Shown: positions 1 to 10,334, counted from the first letter of the stretch. The stretch is DNA of 64,000 bases from Symbiodinium natans (GCA_905221605.1 CAJNDS010002336.1:359708-423707), one strand, 5' to 3'. Made by a program: numbers and translations. Notes: generated by a model not told the origin, from the letters alone.

Positions 1-339
1 CGCATCGCCACGCATGGAGACAACCCGGTTTAGGGTTTAGGGTTTAGGGTTCTAGGGTTTTAGGGTGTAGGGTTTTAGGGTTTAGGTTTTATAATGGGGT
101 CACCGCACAGCCCCTCGTACTCCTCTAGTCTGAAAGAGCTACGTAAGGGCTTGGGTTGAATAGCTCTTGTAGACGGCCCCCTAACAATCTCAACCTCAAA
201 CCCCCAACCCTAGGCTACGCCCACATAAACGAATAGAATGCTTTTATAAATGTGTTAACCATTGTTTATGTAATGCATGGAATTGGATGTTAAATATATT
301 AAGTTAAGGTTCTTTGCGTATTATATTCGACTAACGTGA

Positions 340-648
340 AGTCAAAAATGAATTAGTTTTGCTTTTTTGTTTGAAAGCACTAGTATTGGTTTTGGTGTTT
401 TTGGGGAATATTATATATGCAATGATAAGGGTTATTCATTGGCAAACGTTTGACAACATACCAACAGGAATACGTCCCTGGCCTTTGTACACACCGACCG
501 TCGCTCTTAAATTTACCGATGAGTTATATTATACATCTAAGGGACTTAAAAAAACTCTATATATCGGAAACTTATATGCATGATGTGATTTAAAGGAAGG
601 AGAAGTCGTAACAAGGCATCAGTAGGTGAACCTGCTGATGGATCATTA
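340..648 (+). rRNA. Divergent, 5'-truncated small-subunit rRNA 3' end (eukaryotic type)
   Basis: The 3' domain of a eukaryotic SSU rRNA is recognisable. A decoding-site block reads TTTGTACACACCGACCGTCG at 484-503, where the usual sequence is CCGCCCGTC. GGAAGGAGAAGTCGTAACAAG lies near 596-614, and TAGGTGAACCTG at 623-634. The RNA ends in GGATCATTA near 648. The final hairpin (helix 45) has a stem CATCAG/CTGATG (617-622 with 635-640) in place of the common TTTCCG/CGGAAG, so both sides changed together while the loop is conserved. Helix 44 sides also still pair (CCGAT with ATCGG). The sequence is much more AT-rich than its surroundings. Upstream of about 450 I cannot find the conserved helices, so the gene is truncated or extremely diverged. 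Telomeric repeats lie on both sides. The eukaryotic hallmark AGGTGAACCTGC rules out a plastid or mitochondrial bacterial-type rRNA. It could be a nucleomorph or endosymbiont-derived copy, a diverged nuclear paralogue, or a pseudogene. Confidence 0.8.
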
Positions 649-741
649 ATTTTTTTGTCACCGCGACGCCCGCAACCCCTAAACCCTAAACCCTGAACCC
701 TGAACCCTGAACCCTAAACCCTAAACCCTAAACCCTAAACC

Positions 742-863
742 CTACACGCCTTTCCCCTTTTGGGCCGGCCTGGCTGGGAAAATCTGTCCGCACCCTGGGA
801 CGGTTGAGAGATGTTGAGAGCTTCACGCGGTTGATGCTCATCAGGAGACGTTTACCCTTCTAA
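742..863 (+). CDS. Possible terminal exon, unknown protein
   Basis: An open frame between telomeric blocks ends in TAA at 861-863, with the C-terminus RDVESFTRLMLIRRRLPF. A telomeric block starts three bases after the stop (AAAG then GTTTAGGG). There is no homology call. Evidence is the open frame and its protein-like composition only. Confidence 0.3.
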
Positions 864-2330
864 AGGTTTAGGGTTTAGGGTTTAGGGTTTAGGGTTCAGG
901 GTTCAGGGTTTAGGGTTATGGGCCTTAAGGCTTGGGCCTTAGGGCTTAGGGCTTAGGGCTGAGGGCTTCAGGCTTAGGACTTAGGGCTTAGGGCTTAAGG
1001 CTCGGGGGCTTAGGGCTTAGGGCTTAGGGCTTAGGCGGGTTTAGGGGTAGTTCTAACCCAAGGGCCCCTCTACTTTCAGAACCCGATTAAAGACGGCAAG
1101 GGGCCATATTCAAGGACCCTGTAGGTACCCTCAGAACCCTACAAAACCCCATCAGACCTGAAGGCTGAACCCCATCATGGGGGGCAGGAATGTCTTTGGG
1201 ATTCAGCTGTGTTCCCTGAATTGGGGTCTCTAGGTCTAGGGTTTAGGGTTTAGGGCTGAGGGCTTAGGGTTTAGGGGTTAGGGTTTAGGGTTTGGGGTTT
1301 AGGGCACCTGAAGACCCTCACATGCTCCGGTCTTCTGTGAGAAGGGCAGCAAGACGTGCATTCAGGGCATGTGCGTTTGAAGTTTGAGTGAGCTCATTCT
1401 CTGGGGGTGGAAAAAAGCCTCAAGCCTCAACGCTAAACCCGAAACGCTATACACATTTTTCCTGCTTCGGACGCAGGGTGAGGCACAACAAAAACTACCA
1501 TCACAGCCCACGGGCCGACGTGTGGGTTCAGCTTGAGGGGCTTTTGTCGGGTGTTCAGGGCTTGTGGTTTAGGGTTCGGGGTTGTATACATACGGGTTTA
1601 GGGTTGAATTCGGGCTTTGGGTTCTTTGGCGCACAAAGCTCCTAATCCGCAACCTTTGAAAACCCCTCAGACCAAGTCCTCTGCCTGTGCCTCCCTAAGC
1701 ACTATATGACCCAGTTTGCCTAAGAAAACGGGTCCCAGCCCTAGACCCTAAACCCTAAACCCTAATCCTTAAACCCCTAAACCCTAAACCCTAAACCCTA
1801 AACCCTAAACCCTAGACCCTAGACCCTAAACCCTAAACCCGAATTAATCCTACTCCCTAGTCCTTCAACCCGAACCCCCTAAACAGGGTTTGGGGTTCGC
1901 CCGGCCAGTCCTGTACGGACCTTCTGCGACGCCAAGTGGCCCCAAACCTTGCGAGCAACACCAACCCTAAACCCTAAACCCTAAACCCTAAACCCTAAAC
2001 CCTAAACCCTAAACCCTAAACCCTAAACCCTAGCAACAAAATACACCTTTCGGGTTTAGGTCTTAGAGTCTCGGATTTCGTGATTAGGGTACAGTAGCAG
2101 GGCTCAAACGAAGAGTAGTCTCTGCCCTGATGCACCGGCACAAAATTCAGCACACTCGCACACCGGCACGCAACAAACCCTGCTACTCGAAACGATGTTA
2201 CATCACCTATATAACCGAGACCCTGAACCCTAAACCCTAAACCCTAAACCCTGTCAAGCATCCCCAAGGCTACTTGAAGCACCAGTGTTCTGCAAATCCG
2301 CCCTCAGCTTTCCGACCCCCCAATGGCAGC
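864..2330. other. Telomeric-repeat-rich stretch without a clear gene
   Basis: TTTAGGG, GCTTAGGG and CCCTAAA blocks alternate with unique sequence. A short frame around 1321-1380 ends HAPVFCEKGSKTCIQGMCV then TGA (Cys-rich) and could be a small terminal exon, but nothing independent supports it. A pure CCCTAAA array lies at about 1967-2032. Confidence 0.6.
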
Positions 2331-2445
2331 TTGGCTGCACTTAGGAGGGTAGCAAAAATTACAAACTTTTAGCTGCCTTATTAAGAAACCCAACAAACCC
2401 AAAAAGGCTAAAGATGTAAAGTTACAGTAAAGCACCACAATGGCA
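2331..2445. repeat. Dispersed repeat, copy 1 (partner at 17,968-18,068)
   Basis: This segment and 17,968-18,068 share TTGGCTGCACTTAG, TTTTAGCTGCCTTATTAAG, AAACCCAAAAAGGCTAA and AAGTTACAGTAA in the same order with small indels. It is a two-copy dispersed element, perhaps a diverged intron-borne insertion. No coding capacity is seen. Confidence 0.75.
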
Positions 2446-2462
2446 GATGGTGTTTATCTAGG

Positions 2463-2566
2463 TTGCCCCGGAACCTAGGATAAACAAGCCCTTTTTTGCT
2501 CAAAGGGGTTTCCAAAGGAACATACAACCCCAAAAAGGGGAATGAGGGCACTACTGGGCATCCTTG
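2463..2566. mobile_element. Short insertion element, CCCAGT-type family
   Basis: It contains CCCTTTTTTGCTCAAAGGGG, an AAGGAAC core, AAAAAGGGGAATGAGGG and the end ACTACTGGGCATCCT. The same layout recurs at 3118-3215, 4466-4545, 29480-29598, 29910-30008, 43046-43130, 53455-53525 and around 59,444-59,670. Copies inside the lipase gene behave as introns, so the family is introner-like. Confidence 0.65.
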
Positions 2567-2973
2567 GGGTTAAGGGTTTGGAGCTTAGGGCTTGGGGTTT
2601 GGGATTTCGGTTGCACAGAAGCCTTGGTCTTGCGAGGTTTGCGTGGGAACTGCGTTACAGGGGCGGATTGTACAGGGTACCAAATTCCCAGAACCCTAAA
2701 CCCTAAACCCTAAACCCTAAACCCTAAACCCTAAACCCTAAACCATAAACCCTAAACCCTACTCTGCAACCATCACCTAAACCCCGGGCCCCCCTGGCGG
2801 GCTTTGGGGTGGTGATTTTTAGTATCGTTTCAAATTTGACAAAGGGCCATAAGGGGATCTTTTTCGGTAATTATTTTCCGACGCCTATCCGACGCCCTAT
2901 AGTACAAGGAGGCACGAGGTGCTTTCTGACTCCGATGTGAAGATTTTGAAAACTGACATGTATAAGTTGGGAT

Positions 2974-3051
2974 GTTCCCCCTTATACTAACAGTCCTTAG
3001 TAGGGAGGGGTACTAAAATCCCCATTAAGGACTGTTAGTATAAGGGGGAAC
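2974..3051. mobile_element. MITE-like element, GTTCCCCCTTATACTAACAG family (best copy)
   Basis: Terminal inverted repeats of about 27 bp are nearly perfect: GTTCCCCCTTATACTAACAG with its reverse complement ending at 3051, around a 25-bp centre. Related copies lie at 4796-4892, 17631-17713, 26441-26515, 40390-40478, 47360-47443 and 49838-49955. There is no coding capacity. It is non-autonomous and small enough to form a hairpin. Confidence 0.85.
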
Positions 3052-3896
3052 CGTAAGTGCAATAGCAAGTTTGGCTTATGTGTGCCATATTGCATTCGTG
3101 TACCAGATACTCTTAGTAGCCCAGCAAAAAAGCGAGAATAAGGGTACCCCCCCTTTTAGGTTGGTTACTTTACAAGGGAACCCAGAACCCAACAAAGGTA
3201 AAGGGCACCACTGGGACCTAAACTCCTCCCTACAAGCCCTAAACCTAAATCCTGAACCCTAAACCCGGAACCCTACTACCCAAAAACCCTAGAAGCCCTA
3301 AACCCTAGAAGCCCTAAACCCTAGAAGCCCTGAACCCTAAACCCTAGAAGCCCTAAACCCTAGAAGCCAGAAACCCTGGAAACCCTGGAAACCCTAGAAA
3401 CCCTAGAAACCAGAAACCCTAAACCCTAAACCCTAAACCCTAAACCCTAAACCCTAAACCCTAAACCCTAAACCCGAGCTGAGGCCGGCACTCGCGACCT
3501 GGAAAGGTGGAACCTCAGGAGCCTCTCGGAGAGGAAATGGGATGGTTTAGGTTTAGGGTTTAGGGTTTAGGGTTTAGGGTTTAGGGCTCATAGGGCTTTG
3601 GGTTTGGAGTTCAGGATTTAGGGCTTAGGGTTTAGGGGTTTAGGGTTCAGGGTTTAGGGGTTTAGGGGTTTAGGGTTCAGGGTTTAGGGGCTTTAGGGTT
3701 CAGGGGTTAGGGGATTTAGGATCCAGGATTTTGGCTTCAAAGTTCAGGGTTCAGGGTCTAGGGTTCAGTTGAGGGTTTAGGCAGTTCGCACACATGACGG
3801 ATGCAGCCCACGGGGCTCTCAGAAAGTAAGCTCCTAGCCCTAAACTGCAGCCTTGAGATTTGATGAGGGCTAGGGTTCGGGCTTAGGAAGACGACA

Positions 3897-4000
3897 CATA
3901 TAATATAGGGGCCTGAATAATTAGAATAGGGCTTGGGGGGTATTGTAGTAGAATTGTAAAGGGGACCCTGAGGGAATACTCTTAGTATTTTTCCCTAAGC
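3897..4000. mobile_element. MITE-like element, GGGGCCTGAATAATT family
   Basis: It shares AGGGGCCTGAATAATT, TTGTAGTA and a central AATTGTAAAGGGG with copies at 6943-7043 and 48994-49098. The full copies end in ATTATTCCGACCCC, an imperfect inverse of the start. Partial relatives are at 38865-38940, 44130-44275 and 61557-61625. Confidence 0.7.
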
Positions 4001-4166
4001 CCGAAACCATAAACCCTAAACCCTAAACCCTAAACCCTTAACCTAAACCTAAACCCTAAACCGTAACCCTATATCCTATAGTGCACAAATGAGTGCGTCT
4101 CGTGGGCATCCCGTTCATGGCTACGACTGGACTGCGGTAGAGACCGGCTTGTGTAGGGCTAGAGGT

Positions 4167-5040
4167 TCAGATCAACAAGCTCAGTGGTGGCGCAGTGACA
4201 TCGGAAAGGTAGATTGCCCTACAGCATCGCTGCAAAACAAAAAGGTTGCCCTGGTTGACCCTTGGATATAAATTAAGATAAAGATTGATATAAATATAAA
4301 AGAAATACACTATAGTTGCAGAAAGCGGTTCCTCTACATCGTAAACCATGAAGCCTACACGGAGGCCAAGATCGGCGCGTAGAGACCTGAGAGCCTCAAT
4401 CAGCAACTTGCCTTCATCAATCATGATACTCCTGGTATATACTCCGGCAACCAGATCATAATCTCTGTACCCTTTTTGAGGTTGGCTACTCTTATCATAA
4501 ATTAAGGAACCCAGAACGCAAAAAAGGGCAAAAGGGTACCTAATGCCCCCCCCAAACCCCCTCGACCACCTCCACACTCGGAGGCATGAAGACGGCTGCT
4601 TGCCTCCAATGTCGCTTGAGGAACCCTCAACCCAGCCCAAGAAAAAAAAAGGAACAGTATATAGGGGATAGGATTAGGGGGACCCTTGGGGATATAGACC
4701 CTCTGAATAAGGTCCCTGTATAAGAGAGCCAGAAGAGGGTTAAGAAGGGTTGCCTTTTAAGGGTCCCCCTCATCCTACCTGGGAGTATAGCCCGGGATGT
4801 TCCCCCTTGATACTAACAGTCCTTGATAGGGATTCTAGTACCCCTAGTCTGCTCCCGATGAAGGACTGTGAGCAAAACGGGGAACATCCCAAGGAATCGC
4901 GCTTACAGGCGCTTGCTCATGGAAGTTCCCTTCGTGTCGAACTGTATAAGTGTCCCCAGGCTGCTCGAGAGAAGTCGGCATCAACATCGAGTGCTTGTCC
5001 ATTAGGCCGTGGGCGTTGTCCAAGAAGGTATGGGGCCAGT
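4167..5040 (-). CDS. Fragmentary multi-exon gene, unknown protein, interrupted by two insertion elements
   Basis: On the minus strand, protein-like islands lie at about 5038-4895 (contains LDNAHGLMDKHSMLMPTS), 4640-4570, 4470-4330 (contains RDYDLVAGVYTRS, then EALRSLRADLGLRVGFMVYD) and 4255-4167, which ends SDVTAPPLSLLI and stop. The islands are separated by a GTTCCC-type MITE (4796-4892) and a CCCAGT-type element (about 4466-4545), as expected if those are introns. I do not recognise the family. Exon junctions are not resolved, and the islands may not all belong to one gene. Confidence 0.4.
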
Positions 5041-5425
5041 TTGGGGGGGGGGAGGGGGAACCCAGACCCTCCAACAGCGACGACCGTCTCTTGTACTATA
5101 GGGTCCTTAAGTGCGGAAGGGGGTATGAACCCAAGGTTCCCTAATACTCCCCACTACTCCGCAAGGTTGTCGAGGTACCATGACCCTAAACCCTAAACCC
5201 TAAACCCTAAACCCTAAACCCTAAACCCTAAACCCTAAACCCGAAACCCGAAACCCGAACCCTAAACCCGAAACCCTACCACGCCTGAACCAAGTTGTAT
5301 TATGGACCCTATAAGTTTCGCATGTCGCGAACCTCTTACTCTGAAAAGATAATACCCCCACAGTGTTGACACTTTGCTTGCAAAAGAGGTTTAGGGTTTA
5401 GGGTTTAGGGTTTAGCGTTTAGGGT

Positions 5426-5555
5426 TGCCCTAGCCACACCCTCCTCCCCATCGCAACGCAGATCTATCCACCACCTGATGCCCAGTGGCCTCAGTGTGGC
5501 GGCATTCTCGTCCAAACTCACGGCGGCCAAACCTGGCGTTGATCCCAAGTCCTCA
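5426..5555 (+). CDS. Possible internal exon, unknown
   Basis: An open frame directly follows a telomeric block (TTTAGCGTTTAGGGTT) and contains MPSGLSVAAFSSKLTAAKPG. There is no family call. Support is the open frame and unbiased amino-acid composition only. Confidence 0.28.
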
Positions 5556-6193
5556 AACCCTAACCCGGGCTCTAAACCCTGACCCTGGGTAACTTATACC
5601 CTAAACTTAGACCGTAAACCATAAACCCTAAACCCTCAACCCTAAACCCAATCCTAAACCCCCCCCCTCCCCCCCCCCCCCCCTCCCCTCCCCCCCCCCT
5701 CCCATCCCCCCCCCCCCCCCCCCCCCCCCCCCTCCCCCCCCCCCCCGGTTGAGTAAGGTAGGGTTGAGGGTTGGTCCGAACATGTCCGAACCAGCTGTAA
5801 AGTTACAAGCCAAGTTGCAAGTTCAGGGTTTAAAAGGCTCATTCTGTAGGAATGTAAAACCTCAACCCTAACGTTAGCGTAAGGAATCCACGTGAGCCCA
5901 CGGCTAGGCTGCTAGGCTTTCTTGGGGCACTTGGAACATGCGAGCGCGTTTTCGCACCGGTTGAGGGTTTAGGGTTTAGGGTTTAGGGTTCAGGGTTTAG
6001 GTTCCCTATACTTCCAACAATCTCCCTTCGAAAGCGCCCATTGCCACGCTTCCAGGAGTATAAGCCCTTGAGAGGCTGAGCTCAGAGTGTAGGGGTCATC
6101 CTACAGCCCATAGCTAAAGGGAATAAGGCCCTAAACCCTAAACCCTGAACCCTAAACCCTAAACCCCAAACCCTAACTCTAAGCCTACTCTGG

Positions 6194-6556
6194 ATCCTAG
6201 TAGGATCAGGGCCACGACAAGCGGAAGCTACCAGGCTGCTGCTGCGCATTGAACTACAGGGTATGGACCGAATTATCAAGGTACAATTCCCTTTACGTGT
6301 TCACAAAGGTATATATGTGTACATACATCTTAATATATATATATATATATATATATATTCATTTATTTACTTATTTATATATGTATTTATTTCTAATTGC
6401 ATTTGTCTTTTTCACTAGCCGGTAAATACGTTACCACTTTCGGCTCCACCTGAACATCGGATGGCACCTGGGCCTCGCAGGTGCTGCTCGGACTGCGGGA
6501 GGTGGCGGAGATACTGCAGCAAGGTCGCCTCTTCAGGCGTTATAAGGAAGAAAGAC
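6194..6556 (+). CDS. Two-exon gene fragment with a canonical intron; Cys-rich end
   Basis: Exon 1 (6194-6280) reads ILVGSGPRQAEATRLLLRIE and ends DRIIK at a GTACAA donor. The intron (6281-6418) is AT-rich, with a TA microsatellite and a pyrimidine tract before CACTAG. Exon 2 (6419-6556) begins PVNTLPLSAPPEHR in phase 0, matching exon 1, and carries CCSDCGRWRRYC, a possible metal-binding cluster. Telomeric repeats bound it on both sides. The agreeing phase and GT-AG borders are the evidence. The family is not recognised. Confidence 0.5.
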
Positions 6557-6600
6557 CAGCTAAACCCTAAATTTCATACCCTAAACCCTAAACCCTAAAC

Positions 6601-6690
6601 CCTAAACCCCTAAACCCCTAAACCCCTAAACCCCTAAACCCCTAAACCCCTAAACCCCTAAACCCCTAAACCCCTAAACCCTAAACCCCA
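6601..6690 (-). repeat. Variant telomeric array (TTTAGGGG octamer)
   Basis: About nine consecutive CCCCTAAA octamers are read on the plus strand. This is a locally uniform variant inside normal CCCTAAA sequence. Confidence 0.9.
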
Positions 6691-7091
6691 AACCCCCAAA
6701 CCCCAAACCCGAAACCCCCTGAAGCACAACGATTCAGGGTCTTCTGGTGCTCCAAGAACATTCAAGGTTGAACCTCGACAGGCCCTGACATGTTCTTCGA
6801 GATGAGTACGTAACCCTAAGCCCTAAAACCTAAACCCTTTCTAGACCCTAAACCCTTTATCAACCCTTTACTTATAAACCCTAAACCCTAAAGAGCATCT
6901 GCGCATCAACCGCCAACCCGAACAAAGCCAGAGCATGCTATAGGGGCCTGAATAATTCGAACAGGGTTTTGGGGAGGGCTGTTGTAGTATAACTACAAAG
7001 GGACGATATAAGGGAGTACTATTAGTCATTATTCCGACCCCTAAACCCTAAACCCTAAACCCTTAAACCCTAAACCCTAAACCCTAAACCC

Positions 7092-7183
7092 GGAAAGCCC
7101 CCGTGTGCTTTGTGCCAAGAGGCCCGGGAGTGAGGATCTAAACTGCTCCACCTGCTGTTCCGAAACTGCTCCGGACGGTTGGG
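7092..7183 (+). CDS. Possible Cys-rich exon between telomeric arrays
   Basis: An open frame includes SEDLNCSTCCSETAPDGWG. A CCCTAAA block bounds it upstream and an 18-copy TTTAGGG array downstream (7184-7311). No family call. Confidence 0.28.
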
Positions 7184-7311
7184 GTTTAGGGTTTAGGGTT
7201 TAGGGTTTAGGGTTTAGGGTTTAGGGTTTAGGGTTTAGGGTTTAGGGTTTAGGGTTTAGGGTTTAGGGTTTAGGGTTTAGGGTTTAGGGTTTAGGGTTTA
7301 GGGTTTAGGGT
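7184..7311 (+). repeat. Long pure TTTAGGG array
   Basis: About 18 uninterrupted TTTAGGG units. Confidence 0.97.
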
Positions 7312-7849
7312 GTCTATGGCCTTCAGGGTTACAGGGTTCAGGGTCTATGCCATAAACACGAAACCCATTCCTCTTTCTGGATTAGCACGCAGCCCCCGTG
7401 TTTCGAAGATGCTTGCGGTTGTGTGCGAAGCACGACCTTGTGGGAGCGAAGCGCTTTGGGATTTTTCCCTAAACCCTAGAGGCGAAGCCCTAAACCCTAA
7501 ACCCTAAACCCTAAACCCTAAGCCCTAAACCCACAACCTTTTGCTATGGGAACCCTAAGATGATCACGAAAGGCCCCCTGGAAAGAAGACGAGTTTGGTA
7601 AGCCTGTGGGCGCTGGCCGGTCGACTTTGCACCATGGAACCCTTCGTACAACCCCTGTTGGGTTTAGGGTTTAGGGTTTAGGGTTTAGGGTTTAGGGTTT
7701 AGGGTTTAGGGTTTCGGGTTTAGGGAAGCTACGGGTAGTTTCATGGGCCCCTCAGTCTGGCCCCTAACCTTCTTCACAGGGTTCTGATGTGTGGGCCCTT
7801 AGTCTGTACAGGGTATGTCAGGGGTAAAAACCTTGGGGACTAAATGAAC

Positions 7850-7925
7850 CTTAAAAGGGTTTAGGGTTCATACGCCTTAATAGGACTTATAGTAGTACAG
7901 GGTATATGACCCCAATTTTAGGGTT
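7850..7925. mobile_element. Introner-like element, GGTTCATTT..GTCCCCAAGG family
   Basis: Starts AAAAGGGTTTAGGGTTCATA and ends TTTTAGGGTTCATTTCGTC with TTCAAGG. Relatives are at 8046-8105, 15738-15826, 23001-23162, 27024-27145, 30256-30384 and 30481-30680. The last two interrupt lipase exons. Confidence 0.6.
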
Positions 7926-8633
7926 CATTTCGTCTTCAAGGAAAGGGGTACTCTGTTAAGGGCCCATACTCAGGGCCCACGTGGCTACCCTTAGATGAGA
8001 GCCCCAAATCCCCAGTGAGGCAGTCACTTCTCATTCCTACTCAGGTATAGGAACCAGAAACCATTCTAGGGTTCATATGGTCCCAAAGTGCATGAACCCT
8101 AGCAATTCTACCGTGGACCCTCAAGGTTGTACCCTTGGGTTTTGGGGGGCCCCTGTGTAAGGGAATACAAGGGCCATATGAGGAGCAAATTAAGGGGAAC
8201 CCCTTAGAAGTTCCCCTACAGAGCGCTTAAGCCCTTCGACCCAGGTTGCCCATCTCGGGGTCGGTAGCACCCACGTGGGGCCCGGCACCGGAACCCGTTC
8301 TCCTCGGGACCCGTACTGGTCCCTTTTGAAAAATAAATACCCTAAACCTCACTTCATGACCCTGTGCAGTGCTGACCTTTTCAGGGGGGTATTTCAGGGC
8401 CCCAGCCCAGGGGTCCCGGATTTTTCGGGGGTGAAACAGCCCCTCCCTTGGCCCTCAGCCCCTTTTAGGCCTCGGGCTCCGCCCCCTGCCAAGGCCCTCG
8501 TGGCCTGCTGGGCCTGAGCCTCACGGCCCATCTCTTCCTGCGGCTTTTTTTGTGAGCCTGAACCAGGCTAGCGACCACCGTGACGGAATGAAAATGTTTT
8601 ATGGAAAGCAAGCAATTGGCTTGAGTTTAGGCC

Positions 8634-8899
8634 TAAACCCTAAAAGGGATAGGTTTGGGTGGCTTTGCCGGGAGAAAAGTGTTAGATGGCCTTCCACAGT
8701 CGGGCCAAAGCTGCTCTTCGCGCCTCACGAAGCTTTCAAAGGCTTGAGGGTCGGCCTCCACCCTAAATCCTAAACCCTAAACCCTAAACCCTAAACCCTA
8801 AACCTAGGGTTGAGGGTCGGCCTTTGCAGCATCGCAATGCTTTCTTCGATCATGGCGCAGTCCTTTCCAGTCGGGCCGTGTAATTTCTTGGTGGGTTTA
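8634..8899 (-). CDS. Exon split by a telomeric insertion with a 14-bp target duplication
   Basis: The minus-strand island 8899-8810 and the island 8757-about 8650 are separated by CCCTAAA repeats (8758-8809) flanked by two copies of TTGAGGGTCGGCCT (8744-8757, 8810-8823). Deleting one copy plus the repeat gives one uninterrupted frame containing ITRPDWKGLRHDRRK, then CDAAKADPQAFESFVRREEQ, then LWPDCG. The join can be drawn as AAAG|GC...GAG|GC, a GC-AG intron of 66 bp. The frame ends in TAG near 8634. Family unknown. Confidence 0.5.
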
Positions 8900-9221
8900 G
8901 CGGCCACAGGGCGGCCCTGATCATGGCTTTCCCTACACCCTAAACACTAAACCCTAAACCTTCAACCCTAAACCCTAAACCCTAATCCCTAAGCCCTACA
9001 CCCTAAACCCTAAGCCCCTAAGCCCGAAGCCCTGACCCCTAAGTCATAAACCTCTGGGCTCTCCGTGCCTGGGTAGGGAATCAGGGACTCAGCCACCCCT
9101 AAATCCCTATAAGTTCCCTTAAGGGATCAGGATTATATGGGATGGGGGGGGGGGGGGGGGCGGGGAGGGGTTCACCTTAAACCCTAAACCCTAAATCCTA
9201 AACCCCAAACCCTAAACCCTA

Positions 9222-9322
9222 CAGATGTATATATGTATACATGTATATATGTATATATGTACATATGTACATATGTACATATGTACATATGTACATATGT
9301 ATATATGTATATATGAACATAT
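9222..9322. repeat. ATGTACAT-type microsatellite
   Basis: Alternating ATGTATAT and ATGTACAT units follow a CCCTAAA block. Simple repeat with no coding role. Confidence 0.95.
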
Positions 9323-9614
9323 GCACATATATACATACAGGGGGACATAAAGTACCTAGTTCCCCCATTCCCTACGAAGGGCTCTCTAGGATGATCTCAA
9401 CAGCAAATTGAGCTGGCGGCCGCCGTGAGCCATCTGTAAATAAACAGAAGAAGTTCAGGGTTCAGGGTTAGAGGGTTTAGGGTTTAGGGTCTAGCCCTAA
9501 ACCCTAAACCCTAAACAATAAACCCTAAACCCTAAACCCTACACCCTAAACCCTAAACCCTAAACCCTATCTACCGGTTGAGAGTAGAGGGGTTTGGATG
9601 GCTTTAGGGCTTCC

Positions 9615-9691
9615 GGTTTCTCCAAGAAAGACAAACCCAAGACCTCCAAGCCTGCGAACACCCTGAGCCCGAAACGCCGAAAAACTCATGG
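9615..9691 (+). CDS. Possible basic exon
   Basis: The frame GFSKKDKPKTSKPANTLSPK is followed by RRKTHG, a lysine/arginine cluster resembling a nuclear localisation signal. It runs directly into a TTTGGGG array. Open-frame evidence only; a second frame is also open. Confidence 0.28.
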
Positions 9692-9770
9692 GTTTGGGGT
9701 TTGGGGTTTGGGGTTTGGGGTTTGGGGTTTGGGGTTTGGGGTTTGGGGTTTAGGGTTTAGGGTTTAGAGG
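9690..9770 (+). repeat. Variant telomeric array (TTTGGGG) grading into TTTAGGG
   Basis: Seven to eight TTTGGGG units are followed by TTTAGGG units. Locally homogeneous variant. Confidence 0.95.
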
Positions 9771-10033
9771 TATGACAACTTTTAGGCGCTGAACCCGATA
9801 TTCGGAGCCAAGGGGCTGAGAAACTATAGGCTTTGAGGCTTTCAGGGCTGAGGAAAACTCAAAAGCTCCATCCCCATCTCAACCCTCAGTCGCTCAACCT
9901 GAACCTCTAAAAGCCTAACCTGTTAAACTAGCCCCTTGGAACTGCAAACCCTAAACCCTGAACCGTACGCCCTAAACCCTACACCCTAAACCCTAAACCC
10001 TAAACCCTAAACCCTAAACCCTAAACCCTAAAC

Positions 10034-10129
10034 CCACAAAATCCCTCAAAGGCCAGGAGCGCAGGCCTGGGAGAGCTTCCGTCGTCGCTGCAACCAAGGG
10101 TCCTGGGCAGATGCTGCCATGCGCTTTTA
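10034..10129 (+). CDS. Possible terminal exon
   Basis: The frame contains RPGAQAWESFRRRCNQGSWA and ends DAAMRF with TAG at the start of the next telomeric block. The TAG is part of the TTTTAGGG, so the block either supplies the stop or is an intron. Confidence 0.35.
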
Positions 10130-10334
10130 GGGTTTGGGGTTTGGGGTTTAGGGTTTGGGGTTTAGGGTTTAGGGTTTAGGGTTTAGGGTTTAGGGGTTTA
10201 GGGGTTTAGGGTTTAGGGTTAAGAGTTCAGGGTTTAGGGTTCAGGGTTGAGGGTTTACTACTGGGCCGCGTTGCGAACCCGACTCCCTCCAAACTCTCAA
10301 CCGCCCTAACCCGAGACCTTGGACAACACATGCA

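Noticed and set aside
359-583. 74-codon ORF within the AT-rich segment
   Set aside because: It overlaps the recognisable rRNA decoding region, so it is a chance frame in AT-rich rRNA.
340-648. Mitochondrial or plastid 12S/16S rRNA
   Set aside because: The AGGTGAACCTGC loop and GGATCATTA end are eukaryotic cytosolic type. The bacterial-type end with the anti-Shine-Dalgarno CCTCC is absent.
4750-5196. 148-codon plus-strand ORF
   Set aside because: It crosses a MITE and a G tract. The opposite strand carries the more protein-like exon at 4,895-5,038.
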